Source: Desulfobacula sp. (GTDB lineage Bacteria; Desulfobacterota; Desulfobacteria; Desulfobacterales; Desulfobacteraceae). From it: DNA of 64,000 nt. Positions 47,172 through 56,039 of the stretch are shown one piece after another. Where the stretch lies: NCBI GenBank assembly GCA_018645325.1, contig JABGOU010000004.1:96200-160199 (forward strand). Reading direction: 5' to 3'. A program made the translations under genes and the position numbers. The notes beneath the pieces are model-generated. The model was not told the DNA's origin. It saw nothing but the letters and a program-made list of their open reading frames with translations, and searched no databases. Within the stretch, counting starts at the first letter, position 1. Every line of letters starts with the position of its first letter.

Positions 47172-47539
47172 AGAATCATGATAGCACGGAACCCATGCTA
47201 TTTCAATAATGTTGTTAATAGTTGTTAAATATGGCAAAGGTGGTTTCATTATCTTCACAAAAAACTTGAATGATTTATAATTATTCAGCTCTTTCGCTTG
47301 AACCCGCCCTGTCTGATGAATATTTGTTTCGAGGCTATTCGCTTAACCTCCTGCAAATATCCATCAGACAGGGCTTTGGGGATATTTTTTTTTAACGGGT
47401 CCAACAAGTACAATTATTTTTCCTTTTTAAAATAAAAGCTGAATTTACATAACAAATAAAGACGGGGTCTCTTGCAAGACACAAGAGAATGAATTAGATT
47501 AAGGCATTATTGATTGATATTAAAGATAAGGATTATATC
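47172..47539. other. Gap with a long imperfect hairpin
   Basis: No gene seen. CCCTGTCTGATGAATATTTG (47308-47327) and its inverted copy (47355-47374) match at 19 of 20 positions, separated by 27 bp, and are followed by nine T on the plus side. No plus-strand gene lies directly to the left, so a mobile REP/MITE-like hairpin is as likely as a terminator. The higBA promoter should lie at the left edge. Confidence 0.55.
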
Positions 47540-48238
47540 GTGTTTGCTGAAACCATAACTTACCCGGCAGCTTTTATTGCAGGACTGCTGTCTTTTCTTT
47601 CTCCATGTATCCTCCCATTGATACCGGCATATTTCTCTTTTATTACGGGATTATCCCTTGATGAACTGACCCAAAGCAAAAAACAAACCCGAAAAAAGGT
47701 GATCTTGTCCACCCTTTCTTATGTGGCGGGTTTTTCCTTTATCTTTATTCTTCTCGGAGCTTCTGCATCTTTTTTGGGTGGGTTTGCCTCCCAATACTCC
47801 TGGATTGTCCGATATCTGGGTGGCGGTATTATTCTCATTTTCGGACTTCACCTTTTAGGGATTATCAACATAAAGGGATTTAACTTTGAAAAAAAAATTC
47901 ATATCAAGGAAAAACCTCTGCATCTGATGGGCACCTTTGTAATTGGTATGGCATTTGGAGCAGGGTGGAGCCCCTGCATCGGTCCTTTGCTGGGGTCAAT
48001 TTTAATTGTTGCCGGAAACCAGGACACTGTCCTTGAAGGAGTTATACTCTTAGCTGTTTACTCAGCAGGTCTCGCCATTCCATTTATTGCAATCTCTATT
48101 TTCATCAACTCCATTCTGGAATTCATGAAACGGGCCACAAGATTTATTGGTGTACTCAACAAGATTTCCGGTATCCTTTTAATTTTGATCGGACTCCTTT
48201 TGATCTTTGACAAATTAACCTTTCTTGCAATCTTATAA
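47540..48238 (+). CDS. ccdA: Thiol:disulfide transmembrane reductase CcdA
   Basis: Carries electrons from cytoplasmic thioredoxin across the inner membrane, for cytochrome c maturation or other periplasmic thiol reduction. I take GTG 47540 (AAGGA seven bases upstream), giving 232 residues that begin just before helix 1, as usual; TTG 47510 is an alternative. Six helices with the two redox cysteines in LSFLSPCILPLIPAY and GAGWSPCIGPLLGS. The PC motifs are intact. It overlaps or abuts the MFS gene, suggesting co-transcription. No cytochrome c biogenesis genes are nearby. Confidence 0.92.
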   Translation: MFAETITYPAAFIAGLLSFLSPCILPLIPAYFSFITGLSLDELTQSKKQTRKKVILSTLSYVAGFSFIFILLGASASFLGGFASQYSWIVRYLGGGIILIFGLHLLGIINIKGFNFEKKIHIKEKPLHLMGTFVIGMAFGAGWSPCIGPLLGSILIVAGNQDTVLEGVILLAVYSAGLAIPFIAISIFINSILEFMKRATRFIGVLNKISGILLILIGLLLIFDKLTFLAIL

Positions 48239-48257
48239 CCTGATTAAAAATAATTCC

Positions 48258-49463
48258 ATGACAAAGCACCCGAAACAATTTGCCGGTTTCATCACCATAA
48301 CGACTTTGACCAAACTCTTGTTTAATATTACCAGAAGACTGATTTATCCTTTTGCACCTGAATTTGCACGGGGTCTGAATGTAGAGCTTTCCGCCATTAC
48401 ATCCGTTATTGCCATTAATCAGGGCACATCCTTATTAGGGGCTGTAGGAGCCAGTTTTGCCGATAAATACGGATATAGAATCTTAATGCTGTTTTCAGTA
48501 GGAATACTTACCATTGGCACCTTTGCTGTGGGATTAATACCAATTTATTCTGTATTGGTTATCTGTCTTTTCATGGCAGGGCTCGCCAAAAGCATATTTG
48601 ATCCCAGTCTTCAGGCCTTTATTGCCAATTTTGTTCCTTTTGAAAAACGGGGTCAGATCATTGGGATTACAGAGCTTGCCTGGGCAGGTTCGACCTTGGT
48701 GGGCATCCCTTTAGCCGGAATCATTATTGAACGATTTTCCTGGCAAACACCTTTTATAATCATCGGCGGCCTTTCTCTTATTTGCTTTTTCATCATATTG
48801 AAAATCATGCCAAAGGATAAAAGAAAAAACAAAGCAGATGCAACCAGAACACGGATGATTACCAATTGGAAAACCATTATAAAGGACAGAAAGGTTTTAG
48901 GGATTTTATCATTTGTTTTTTTCATGTCCCTTGCCAATGACAATCTTTTTGTAATTTATGGGGCATGGCTGGAACAATCCTATAATCTATCTCTGGCTGC
49001 CATTGGATTCGGAACTATTCTTATAGGGATTTCCGAAGTTCTAGGAGAAGGGTTCACAGTTTTTTTCTCGGACAGAATCGGATTGAAAAAAACCATCATA
49101 ATCGGCGTATCCTTGTGTGCCTGCTCCTATTTTCTTTTGCCGGCTCTCAATATCGGCCTGGCTTATGTTCTGGCAGGACTTTTTTTGGTATTTTTCACTT
49201 TTGAGTTTACCATTGTCACTTGCATGAGTTTATCAACGGAACTGGTACCGGAATTAAGGGCATCAACCATGTCTGCATTTTTTGCCATTGGCGGAATCGG
49301 CCGTGTTGCAGGGGCTTTTTCAGGGGGTTTTATCTGGTCTAATTACGGCCTTTTACCCATCTGCCTGGTATCTGGATTCTGCACTTGTGCTGCCCTTATC
49401 TCAATACTGGCCGGTTTTTATCAAAAGAAATCCAGGGTGATAACAAAAAACTCTAAAAATTAA
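48258..49463 (+). CDS. MFS transporter
   Basis: 401 residues from ATG 48258; an in-frame TTG at 48225 would overlap ccdA by 14 bases. Twelve predicted helices. The loop-2 signature reads ASFADKYGYRILM (MFS motif A variant DxxGxR), and the second half repeats it as FFSDRIGLKKTIII. The central cytoplasmic loop is Lys/Arg rich (MPKDKRKNKADATRTR). A drug- or metabolite-efflux function is likely, but the substrate is unknown. It is probably transcribed with ccdA. Confidence 0.88.
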   Translation: MTKHPKQFAGFITITTLTKLLFNITRRLIYPFAPEFARGLNVELSAITSVIAINQGTSLLGAVGASFADKYGYRILMLFSVGILTIGTFAVGLIPIYSVLVICLFMAGLAKSIFDPSLQAFIANFVPFEKRGQIIGITELAWAGSTLVGIPLAGIIIERFSWQTPFIIIGGLSLICFFIILKIMPKDKRKNKADATRTRMITNWKTIIKDRKVLGILSFVFFMSLANDNLFVIYGAWLEQSYNLSLAAIGFGTILIGISEVLGEGFTVFFSDRIGLKKTIIIGVSLCACSYFLLPALNIGLAYVLAGLFLVFFTFEFTIVTCMSLSTELVPELRASTMSAFFAIGGIGRVAGAFSGGFIWSNYGLLPICLVSGFCTCAALISILAGFYQKKSRVITKNSKN

Positions 49464-49487
49464 TGTTGTGTCTTGAACCGCCATGGA

Positions 49488-49512
49488 TTGAGGTCACAGA
49501 TTGTGACCTCAA
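49488..49512. terminator. Perfect hairpin after the MFS gene
   Basis: TTGAGGTCACA-GAT-TGTGACCTCAA is a perfect 11-bp stem with a 3-base loop, 22 bases after the MFS stop. There is no U run after it, so it may be a Rho-assisted terminator or mRNA-stabilising hairpin. Confidence 0.55.
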
Positions 49513-49674
49513 GTTATCAAACTCTGAAAATTTTTCCCATCAAAATCAGTATAATATAATACTTTATTTTTTTTGTATAATTTTATAAAAAATCATGCAA
49601 GTTGTCATAATTTTTCCGTTTAACAGAAAATGGATGTTTTTCGCTAAATGCTCTAAAAAAAAGAATTATCGAAC

Positions 49675-50013
49675 TTACCATTTGTTCATGAGAATACTAA
49701 TTTTTTCATCAGCATCCAATACATTTGAGCAGGATTCCCAGTCTATCTCACTTATTTGATTATATCTTAGTTCGGTGTGAAAGCCGTTTAATATCTTTGA
49801 TAACAAAGTCACTTAAAGGTATTGCCATATGATGAAACCATAAGGAATCAAATTCATCCTGCACCCATTTTACCGCCTCTATTGAATCGTCTTCCCAAAC
49901 CAGTTCATAATTTAACTTCCTTGCCCAAAGGCTTTCATTGGCACTTCCCATAATAGTCCGGGCCTTTAAAATAAGCGCTGGGGGAGAAAAATCATAGACA
50001 TAGTCAACGCCAT
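49675..50013 (-). pseudogene. C-terminal remnant of a phospholipase-D-type nuclease
   Basis: Reading from an in-frame TGA, the frame has ALILKARTIMGSANES and WARKLNYELVWEDD, which resemble the second HKD-like motif region of PLD enzymes (IxGSANxSxxxxxxNxE), then WVQDEFDSLWFHHM. A frameshift near 49,790 moves the end into GFHTELRYNQISEIDW and LDADEKISILMNKW before a stop. The N-terminal half is absent. Confidence 0.5.
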
Positions 50014-50280
50014 TTCAGAATTGGTCTCCCCCTAATTTTTTTCTCCAATTATGTAGCGAGTTTTTTTTGTAGCGTGATTTTCTTCTAAGGATTTTTTAAA
50101 GGATGTATTTTCTTTGGATTTAATTCTTTTACTTATTTTCTTCTCTCATTTCTCTTGCTTTTCAGGATCGCAGTGATTATCTTCAATGAAGATTATCGAA
50201 CTGAACAGATGATCTGATTGTAATGGTATCACTCAAATTTACATGATGACTTATAACAATTTAAACTGCGAGAAAAACCC

Positions 50281-50700
50281 ATGAAAAAAATCGACCTTTC
50301 AGGATTGAAAATTGGAATGGAAAATACACTACGCATAATTGTCTCAAAAGAAAACAGTGCAGAAGCTGTCGGCTACATAGGGATGCCAGTCTTAGGCACA
50401 CCTCACCTTGTTGGAGTTATGGAAACCACTTGTATATTCGTACATGAATTCCTGCCTGAAAACTACCTGACTGTAGGTGTAGCCAATAGCATGAAACACC
50501 TGTCTGCATCACCTATCGGCGCAACGATTGTATCAAAGTCACGATTAACTGCCATAGAAGGGAGGAAGTTGACTTATCACATAGAAGTCCACGACTCCGT
50601 TGAAAAGGTAGCCGAGGGCACTCACACACGTTTTATAGTTGATTCCAGGGATTTTTTTGAAAACCTCGAAAGAAAGAAACACAAGCTTGGCCTAACTTAA
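50281..50700 (+). CDS. FlK-like hotdog thioesterase
   Basis: 139 residues, single hotdog domain. The N-terminal LKIGMENTLRIIVSKEN, active-site region VLGTPHLVGVMETTC and final EGTHTRFIVD segment match the fluoroacetyl-CoA thioesterase-like family, which hydrolyses small acyl-CoA esters. Thr and Glu of the LGTPHLVGVME block correspond to family catalytic positions. Whether fluoroacetyl-CoA or another short acyl-CoA is the substrate cannot be told. It stands alone between fragments, about 6 kb from the CoA-transferase locus. Confidence 0.85.
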   Translation: MKKIDLSGLKIGMENTLRIIVSKENSAEAVGYIGMPVLGTPHLVGVMETTCIFVHEFLPENYLTVGVANSMKHLSASPIGATIVSKSRLTAIEGRKLTYHIEVHDSVEKVAEGTHTRFIVDSRDFFENLERKKHKLGLT

Positions 50701-50796
50701 CAGATTGTTCAAAACCAATATGGCCTTTTAACCAAACATTCCAACCAGGCCTTTCATCCAATAAGCAAGTGAAAGAGATGCGAATGTTTTAGGTTC

Positions 50797-50919
50797 ATGG
50801 AGCAGAATGAGAAGATCAAATATAGATCAATTCAATTAGGCCATTCAACGCCAATGGTTACATTAAATGTCTATGCTCACCTTATGGGAAAAATAAACCC
50901 TTCTTTTAAAAGAATATAA
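50797..50919 (+). pseudogene. Tyrosine recombinase C-terminal remnant
   Basis: A 40-residue frame reads IQLGHSTPMVTLNVYAHLMG, the last catalytic block of phage-type integrases with LGH (second catalytic His) and the nucleophile Tyr in VYAHL. No catalytic Arg region precedes it in any frame. It marks an old integration event next to the methyltransferase operon. Confidence 0.75.
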
Positions 50920-50924
50920 ATGTA

Positions 50925-52817
50925 CTAATCCTGATCGTTAAATGCCATGCAATCGACAAATAGCTCCTGGAAATCCGGGTGAGTTGTTAACTCAAGATAT
51001 TGCATATTAAGAGATAGGACATCAGCATGATTCCGATCTTTACTGCTGATCAAAGCCATAATAGCTCCGGTTCCGGCAGCATTGCCGACACCAAGAACAC
51101 GATTTTGATCCGGCAAGGGGAATAGTCCAAGTTGCTGGGCGCTTTGGGGATCCAGGTAGTTACCAAAGGCACCGGCAAGAAGCACTTCACCCAATTTTGT
51201 AACCCCAAGTTCCTGCATCATGATTTCAACACCTGCCCTTATGGCTCCTTTTGCCAGTTGTATTTCAGACACATCCTGACTTGTCAGTACCAGATCATAA
51301 TCAAAATCACACTGATCAGCAAATACCACAACATATTCCAGGCCATCTGAACTGGCCCGAAGATGAGACCCCATCATCTGGGTATTAAAAGATCCGCCGG
51401 GTGTTATAAAACCGGCAACTGCAAGCTGACTGATAAGGGACACCAGACCTGACCCACAGAGTCCTATAGGCTTAACATTTCCAATAACAGTGAGTTTGCA
51501 TGCATGGGATATTGGATCCAAAACGACCTGTTCGACAGCCCCCGGTCCAGCCCGCATCCCATAGGTGATATGACCCCCTTCAAAAGCCGGACCTGCTGCA
51601 GTTGAACAGCACACCATGCGACCGGGCACGGCCAGTATCATCTCACCATTGGTACCGAGATCAAGAATAAGGGTCGGCCGGGTCACTTTATCAGCGCGGA
51701 CGGCCAAAGCGACCGATATGGTATCCGCCCCTACAAAACCGGCTTTGACCGGCAACCAATGAATCCAGGCTTCTGGTGCAAAAGAAAGTCCTACGTCCCT
51801 TGCTTTTAGATCGATCGCCTTTTTTGTGACCGGCATATATGGTGCCTGTGACAGAAAAACCGGATCAAGCTCCAGGAAGAGATGGTGCATTGCCGTATTG
51901 CCGACCATGACACAATCCATGATGCGTCGAGAGGATACATTAGCGGTTTTACAGGCTTTGGCAGCAAGTTTGTCGATACAGTCCCGGATTTGAGCGCTTA
52001 ATGCTGACTTTCCCTGGGGGGTTTTCAGGCAAAAACCAATACGGCTGATCACATCATCACCGTATTTAACCTGGGGATTCATTTCTGCTTCAACCGCCAG
52101 TGGCCGGCCATTTTTTAGATCAAACAGGTATGCCACGACTGTAGTGGTACCCAGATCCACTGCCAGCCCGATACAGTGCCTCCCATGGCCCGGAGCAATA
52201 TCAAGAATCTCATTTTCATACCGTGTAACAGCGGTCAAACATCCTTTTTTATCCATAAAAATTGGGGGAAGGTTCTGAAAAACAGAAAGAGGCAAATGAT
52301 ATGGGTTTGCTTCTTGTCCAAATTTTTCCAGCAAAAGGTCTTCCAGTGCTTTGGGGTCTTCCGGCGAGGGCGGTGTGATCTTGAACTCATGGGTTCTGAG
52401 CATGGGGTCCATTTGTAATTCTGTAGACAGACCCCTGGTGAGAATGACAGGTTTCAGGGTGCGACTCTGTTCTGGAACCCAGACCGTGCCGCCCTGGAGA
52501 AGTTGTGTCTGGCAAGCCAGACGGTCTCCATCATTCCCATGTTTTAAAAGATCTGTTTCATGAACAGACGGCTCACTGACCCGTCCTCCCGGTCTGACGC
52601 GGCATTTGCCGCAAAGCCCTTTCCCCCCGCAGGCCGATTGAATGTCTACACCACACGCCATGGCCAGATCCAGAATGGTCTTTTCAGGATCTGCAACAAC
52701 TCTGCGCCCAATGGGCTGGAAAACAACTTCTTTTCCCATGTCCATGGCTTCTGGGCGGGATTTGGAGCTGCCCGGCAAACAAGATATATCTTTCATGTTA
52801 TTTCCAATATCTTTCAT
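50925..52817 (-). CDS. Reductive activator of corrinoid protein (RACo/RamA-like, 2Fe-2S + ASKHA)
   Basis: 630 residues. ATP-dependent reactivase that restores inactive Co(II) corrinoid to Co(I). The N-terminus (about 30-115) is a plant-type 2Fe-2S ferredoxin with cysteines in SACGGKGLCGKC and ACQT. A linker (about 115-220) precedes the DUF4445 ASKHA-type ATPase domain, with GLAVDLGTTTVVAYL, MVGNTAMHHL, ILDLGTNGEM and GLCGSGLVSLI phosphate and adenosine motifs. It is the last gene of the minus-strand methyltransferase operon, 40 bases after the corrinoid-protein gene, which fits its partner perfectly. Confidence 0.93.
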   Translation of the reverse strand: MKDIGNNMKDISCLPGSSKSRPEAMDMGKEVVFQPIGRRVVADPEKTILDLAMACGVDIQSACGGKGLCGKCRVRPGGRVSEPSVHETDLLKHGNDGDRLACQTQLLQGGTVWVPEQSRTLKPVILTRGLSTELQMDPMLRTHEFKITPPSPEDPKALEDLLLEKFGQEANPYHLPLSVFQNLPPIFMDKKGCLTAVTRYENEILDIAPGHGRHCIGLAVDLGTTTVVAYLFDLKNGRPLAVEAEMNPQVKYGDDVISRIGFCLKTPQGKSALSAQIRDCIDKLAAKACKTANVSSRRIMDCVMVGNTAMHHLFLELDPVFLSQAPYMPVTKKAIDLKARDVGLSFAPEAWIHWLPVKAGFVGADTISVALAVRADKVTRPTLILDLGTNGEMILAVPGRMVCCSTAAGPAFEGGHITYGMRAGPGAVEQVVLDPISHACKLTVIGNVKPIGLCGSGLVSLISQLAVAGFITPGGSFNTQMMGSHLRASSDGLEYVVVFADQCDFDYDLVLTSQDVSEIQLAKGAIRAGVEIMMQELGVTKLGEVLLAGAFGNYLDPQSAQQLGLFPLPDQNRVLGVGNAAGTGAIMALISSKDRNHADVLSLNMQYLELTTHPDFQELFVDCMAFNDQD

Positions 52818-52856
52818 GACTTCAATTCAAAAAAACATTGCCGGGCAAGCAAATTA

Positions 52857-53504
52857 TCAAGCAGCAATTTCCAAAAGCTGTTTCATGACCCTTACGGCAT
52901 CAACGGCATCAGTGGCATAGCCATCAGCTCCGCACTCATCGACTGCGAATTTTTTGGTAACGGCCGCTCCACCGCATACCAGCTTTACCTTGCCGTTCAG
53001 GTCGCTTTTCTTGAACGCTTCTATGGTGCTCTTGAGATGGGGGTCACCCGTGGTGAGCAGGCTGGACATGCCTACAACGTCTGCTTTTAGCTCACGGGCT
53101 TTTTCAACGAAATCCTCAGACGTCACGTTCTCACCAATGTTTATGACCTCAAAGCCTGAGCTCTCAAGGAGGAGAACCACCAGGTTTTTACCGATATCAT
53201 GCAGATCACCAAATACAGTACCCATGACGACGGTACCAATTTTCTTTATCTCGTCTCCTGCAGCGATCAACGGTTTTATGACATCAACACCGGATTGCAT
53301 GGTACGGGCCGCTATCATCATTTCCGGAACAAAGATTTTTTTGGCCTCAAACCGTGCCCCCACCTCTTTCATGGCTTCGATCATATAGCCATTGATGATT
53401 TCCTGTGGATCGGCCCCAGCGTCAATAGCCACCTGGACAAGACCTGCAATATCTTTACGTTTGCCCTTTATTACTGCTTGTTTGATTGCTTCCAAATCTG
53501 ACAT
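52857..53504 (-). CDS. Corrinoid (B12-binding) methyl-carrier protein
   Basis: 215 residues, the size of MtaC/MtbC/MttC-type carriers. The N-terminal helical cap domain (1-90) has EVGARFEAKKIFVPEMMIAA; the Rossmann-like B12 domain contains the base-off ligand motif GDLHDIGKN with the lower-axial His, then SSGFEVINIG and CGGAAVTKKFAVDECGADGYA. It shuttles the methyl group between the substrate-specific methyltransferase (54425-55483) and the methyl-THF enzyme (53539-54396). All conserved residues are present. Confidence 0.95.
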   Translation of the reverse strand: MSDLEAIKQAVIKGKRKDIAGLVQVAIDAGADPQEIINGYMIEAMKEVGARFEAKKIFVPEMMIAARTMQSGVDVIKPLIAAGDEIKKIGTVVMGTVFGDLHDIGKNLVVLLLESSGFEVINIGENVTSEDFVEKARELKADVVGMSSLLTTGDPHLKSTIEAFKKSDLNGKVKLVCGGAAVTKKFAVDECGADGYATDAVDAVRVMKQLLEIAA

Positions 53505-53538
53505 TTTTTATCTCCTCAATATACTTACGAATTAGTGT

Positions 53539-54396
53539 TTAGTCTTCTTCTGGATGCTGGTCACGGTATCCGCTTATAAAATTCATTGAAAATTCATCTT
53601 TTCCGAGCATCAGATCGGTGAGAAGCAGCGTTTCCCTGATCGTCCAATTGGTTGGGTCGGTAATGGGACAGGTGAGCCCTTTCATTATGGCCATGGCAAG
53701 AAACACACCGTTCACAAAAGCTCTGTCCGGAAGGCCAAATGAAACATTACTGGCACCAATGGTCTGGTTAACCCCCAGATTTTTTTTGATCTCCGCCAGT
53801 GCTTTAAGTGCGCTGAGACCGGCACGATCATCAGCTGAAACACTCATTGCCAGGGGATCGATAATGATATCTTCAAGGGGAATGCCAAGTTTGGTTGCCT
53901 CATTAACAATTGTGTCACCAATCTTCATCCGGGTGGGTACATCCGAGGGAATGCCTTTGTCATCCATGGTCAGGCAAACCACAGCGGCTTTATACCGGGC
54001 CACAATGGGGAGAACTTCCTTGATCTTGGATTCCTCACCATTTGCCGAGTTAACAAGGGCTTTACCCTTGTATACGGAGAGGCCTGCGGCCAGAACTTCA
54101 GGCTTGGCTGAGTCAATACACAACGGTACATCTGTTACGTCACTGATTGCCTTTATGGCCTGGATCATAAGGGCGGATTCATCACCACCGGAAATGCCGA
54201 CGTTTACATCCAGAACCTGGGCACCGGCGGCCACCTGTCGAAGGGCTTCTTGCTGTAATAAACTCAAATCTCCCTGCTCCAGCGACCGGGCCAATTTTTT
54301 TCGTCCCGTAGGATTGATCCGTTCACCGATTATGACAACCGGATGATCGGGTCCGATTATGACCTCTTTGGTCAGAGAACTTATTTTTGTTTCCAT
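53539..54396 (-). CDS. Methyl-tetrahydrofolate:corrinoid methyltransferase (MeTr/DHPS family)
   Basis: 285 residues from ATG 54396, which is preceded by AAGGA and gives the family start followed by PVVIIGERINPTGRKKL; upstream in-frame residues overlap the previous gene and look spurious. Pterin-binding TIM barrel with LDVNVGISGGDE, CIDSAKPEVL, LVNSANGEE, IDPLAMSVS and NVSFGLPDR. It moves the methyl group from the corrinoid protein to tetrahydrofolate, so that methyl carbon can enter the Wood-Ljungdahl pathway, or the reverse. The use of THF is the family assignment and is not proven by sequence. Confidence 0.92.
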   Translation of the reverse strand: METKISSLTKEVIIGPDHPVVIIGERINPTGRKKLARSLEQGDLSLLQQEALRQVAAGAQVLDVNVGISGGDESALMIQAIKAISDVTDVPLCIDSAKPEVLAAGLSVYKGKALVNSANGEESKIKEVLPIVARYKAAVVCLTMDDKGIPSDVPTRMKIGDTIVNEATKLGIPLEDIIIDPLAMSVSADDRAGLSALKALAEIKKNLGVNQTIGASNVSFGLPDRAFVNGVFLAMAIMKGLTCPITDPTNWTIRETLLLTDLMLGKDEFSMNFISGYRDQHPEED

Positions 54397-54424
54397 GACA
54401 ATTGTTTTCCTTATTATATTCAGT

Positions 54425-55483
54425 TTAGCTGATGATGCCGTATTCTTCCACCGTACGACGGGCGATACGCACATTTTCATCTGGAACACCATGGGTGAGG
54501 CCCACGGTGTCAATGGAATAATTTTCCCGGGGAGCTCCCTGGTCAATTGCGTCTTTTACTGCGGCAGCAATATCTTCCGTGCTGCCATTTTTCATCAGAA
54601 CCGGACTGATACGTGCATTGAAAGCAATATGGGGACCCAGCAATCTGCGGGCCCTGGCAAAGTCCGTACCAAACCCTGCTTCCATGAACACAAGGTTTTT
54701 GACCTTGGCATAATGCTCTGCAACCGCATCCAGGCTGCCGCAATGGTGAATACCGAAGGGTTGTAAGGTTTCGCCGAGAATATTGTCATAGGGCAGACCA
54801 AATTCAAGATAGGTATCTCCTGAAATTTGCTCCACCGTACAGTTGGCAACGCAGTAAATGCTCGGATCGCACATCGGTGTGACATCGGCAGCTCCTGAAC
54901 CGGTCAGGGGATAAACCAGCTGCCACAAAGCAATCATACTCTGGGTGCATAAATTGAGCAGCCGATGACAAAACTCCGGATCCTCATACATATCGATATA
55001 GAACTCATCACCCCGCAGCTTCAGGGCCAGGTTTTGAACGCCGGTGGTATTGATATCACCAACGACCTTTCCATATTTGGACTTGAGATGGGTGATCTGT
55101 TCCAGCATCTCTTTCATGGGAGATGCTGTGATCAGATCAGGAAGGGTAAGCTTGTCACACGCTTCTTTGGATAGGTTAAGCGGCATGGCCCAGGGCAGGG
55201 CATCATCCTTAAAAATAATTTCACATCCACAGATGGCAGGCAGCATCGCCATTCCGAACGTAATCAATGGTTTGGGTTCCGGATCTTTATTTCCAAGACC
55301 GACATCCCCGAAACGGTCATAAAGTATTTTTTGCATTTTGGCCTGACTGTCTACTCTGTAATCTGCGTCATAATAATATTCCCGACCAAAACTTATGCCA
55401 TAATTTTTGTACCACCAGTCAGGGTAAAATCCCACACCCAATGGTATATGCTTGGTATTGCCCACAATTGAACTCCTTATCAT
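54425..55483 (-). CDS. UroD-family (MtaA/CmuA-like) substrate methyltransferase
   Basis: 352 residues. Belongs to the uroporphyrinogen-decarboxylase-like zinc methyltransferases that demethylate a donor or transfer its methyl to corrinoid. Features are the PLGVGFYPDWWY start, GDINTTGVQNLALKLRG, MCDPSIYCVANCTVEQISG and FGIHHCGSLDA, where His and Cys (HHCG) are expected zinc ligands, then FARARRLLGPHIAFNARISP. First gene of the four-gene operon behind a sigma-54 promoter at 55551-55565, it is the part that decides the substrate. Candidates include methoxylated, methylthio or quaternary-amine compounds; the sequence does not decide. Confidence 0.88.
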   Translation of the reverse strand: MIRSSIVGNTKHIPLGVGFYPDWWYKNYGISFGREYYYDADYRVDSQAKMQKILYDRFGDVGLGNKDPEPKPLITFGMAMLPAICGCEIIFKDDALPWAMPLNLSKEACDKLTLPDLITASPMKEMLEQITHLKSKYGKVVGDINTTGVQNLALKLRGDEFYIDMYEDPEFCHRLLNLCTQSMIALWQLVYPLTGSGAADVTPMCDPSIYCVANCTVEQISGDTYLEFGLPYDNILGETLQPFGIHHCGSLDAVAEHYAKVKNLVFMEAGFGTDFARARRLLGPHIAFNARISPVLMKNGSTEDIAAAVKDAIDQGAPRENYSIDTVGLTHGVPDENVRIARRTVEEYGIIS

Positions 55484-55550
55484 TCTGGTTTTTAATTAAA
55501 CGACCCCAAACACTCCAACCTCTTTTTTAAATTTTATACAAGGTGAATTT

Positions 55551-55565
55551 GCAATTTTGATGCCA
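55551..55565 (-). promoter_or_regulatory. Sigma-54 promoter of the methyltransferase operon
   Basis: Minus strand TGGCAT-N5-TTGC followed by A: exact -24/-12 spacing with one consensus deviation. The predicted start near 55,540 lies about 57 bases before the first gene. Confidence 0.72.
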
Positions 55566-55897
55566 TGCATATTAATTCTTTTTTTTCGCCGGAAGAAATT
55601 TTTTTTATGTAAATAATTATAATAACATGTAAAAATATCTAACACATTTCATTTTTTTTAAAAAAAATATCGACCGGATAACCTGTTGAATCTTAAGGCC
55701 GTTCCCTGAATTTATCGATTATGCATTGGGTTTGGTGTGTTTTTACAGCAAACGACAACAGGGTTTTAACAGTTGGCACGGGATCATAATCGAAAATCTT
55801 GTAAAATGGATGCTTTTGGTTCGTTAAAAATCGCCGGTGTAAAGGATCTCAATTAAAAATGTGCCACCAAACTGCAAAAAAAATCCATTGTCATCCC

Positions 55898-55913
55898 TGG
55901 CATGCCAAATGCA
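55898..55913 (+). promoter_or_regulatory. Weak sigma-54 promoter candidate before the DUF1638 gene
   Basis: TGGCAT-N5-ATGCA keeps the GG and GC cores at correct spacing but has ATGC in place of TTGC. TGGCATGCCA is itself a palindrome, so an operator is an alternative. Confidence 0.4.
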
Positions 55914-55931
55914 TTAGCATCTGTTCACTAT

Positions 55932-55973
55932 CCCTTAAATTGAGGGGGTTCGTGTGTACCCTAATATTAGGGT
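55932..55973. promoter_or_regulatory. Pair of CCCT...AGGG palindromes
   Basis: CCCTTAAATTGAGGG (55932-55946, near-perfect) and the perfect 16-mer ACCCTAATATTAGGGT (55958-55973) share the same arms, with centres about 26 bp apart. They are probable paired binding sites for a dimeric regulator. Confidence 0.5.
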
Positions 55974-56039
55974 GTACCTTGTAATTGATAACGATGAAGG
56001 AGTACCAAAACCTATGGTATCGGTCTATTTTTTTCTGAA

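Larger units (their letters stand above)
55484..56039. other. Divergent regulatory region
   Basis: No ORF of note. It separates the methyltransferase operon from the DUF1638 gene and contains a good sigma-54 promoter to the left, a weaker one to the right and two neighbouring palindromes of the form CCCT-N6/7-AGGG. Confidence 0.6.

Noticed and set aside
55774-55789. TGGCAC box in the divergent region as a sigma-54 promoter
   Set aside because: The -12 position reads CATA, without the GC core; the -24 half alone is not enough.
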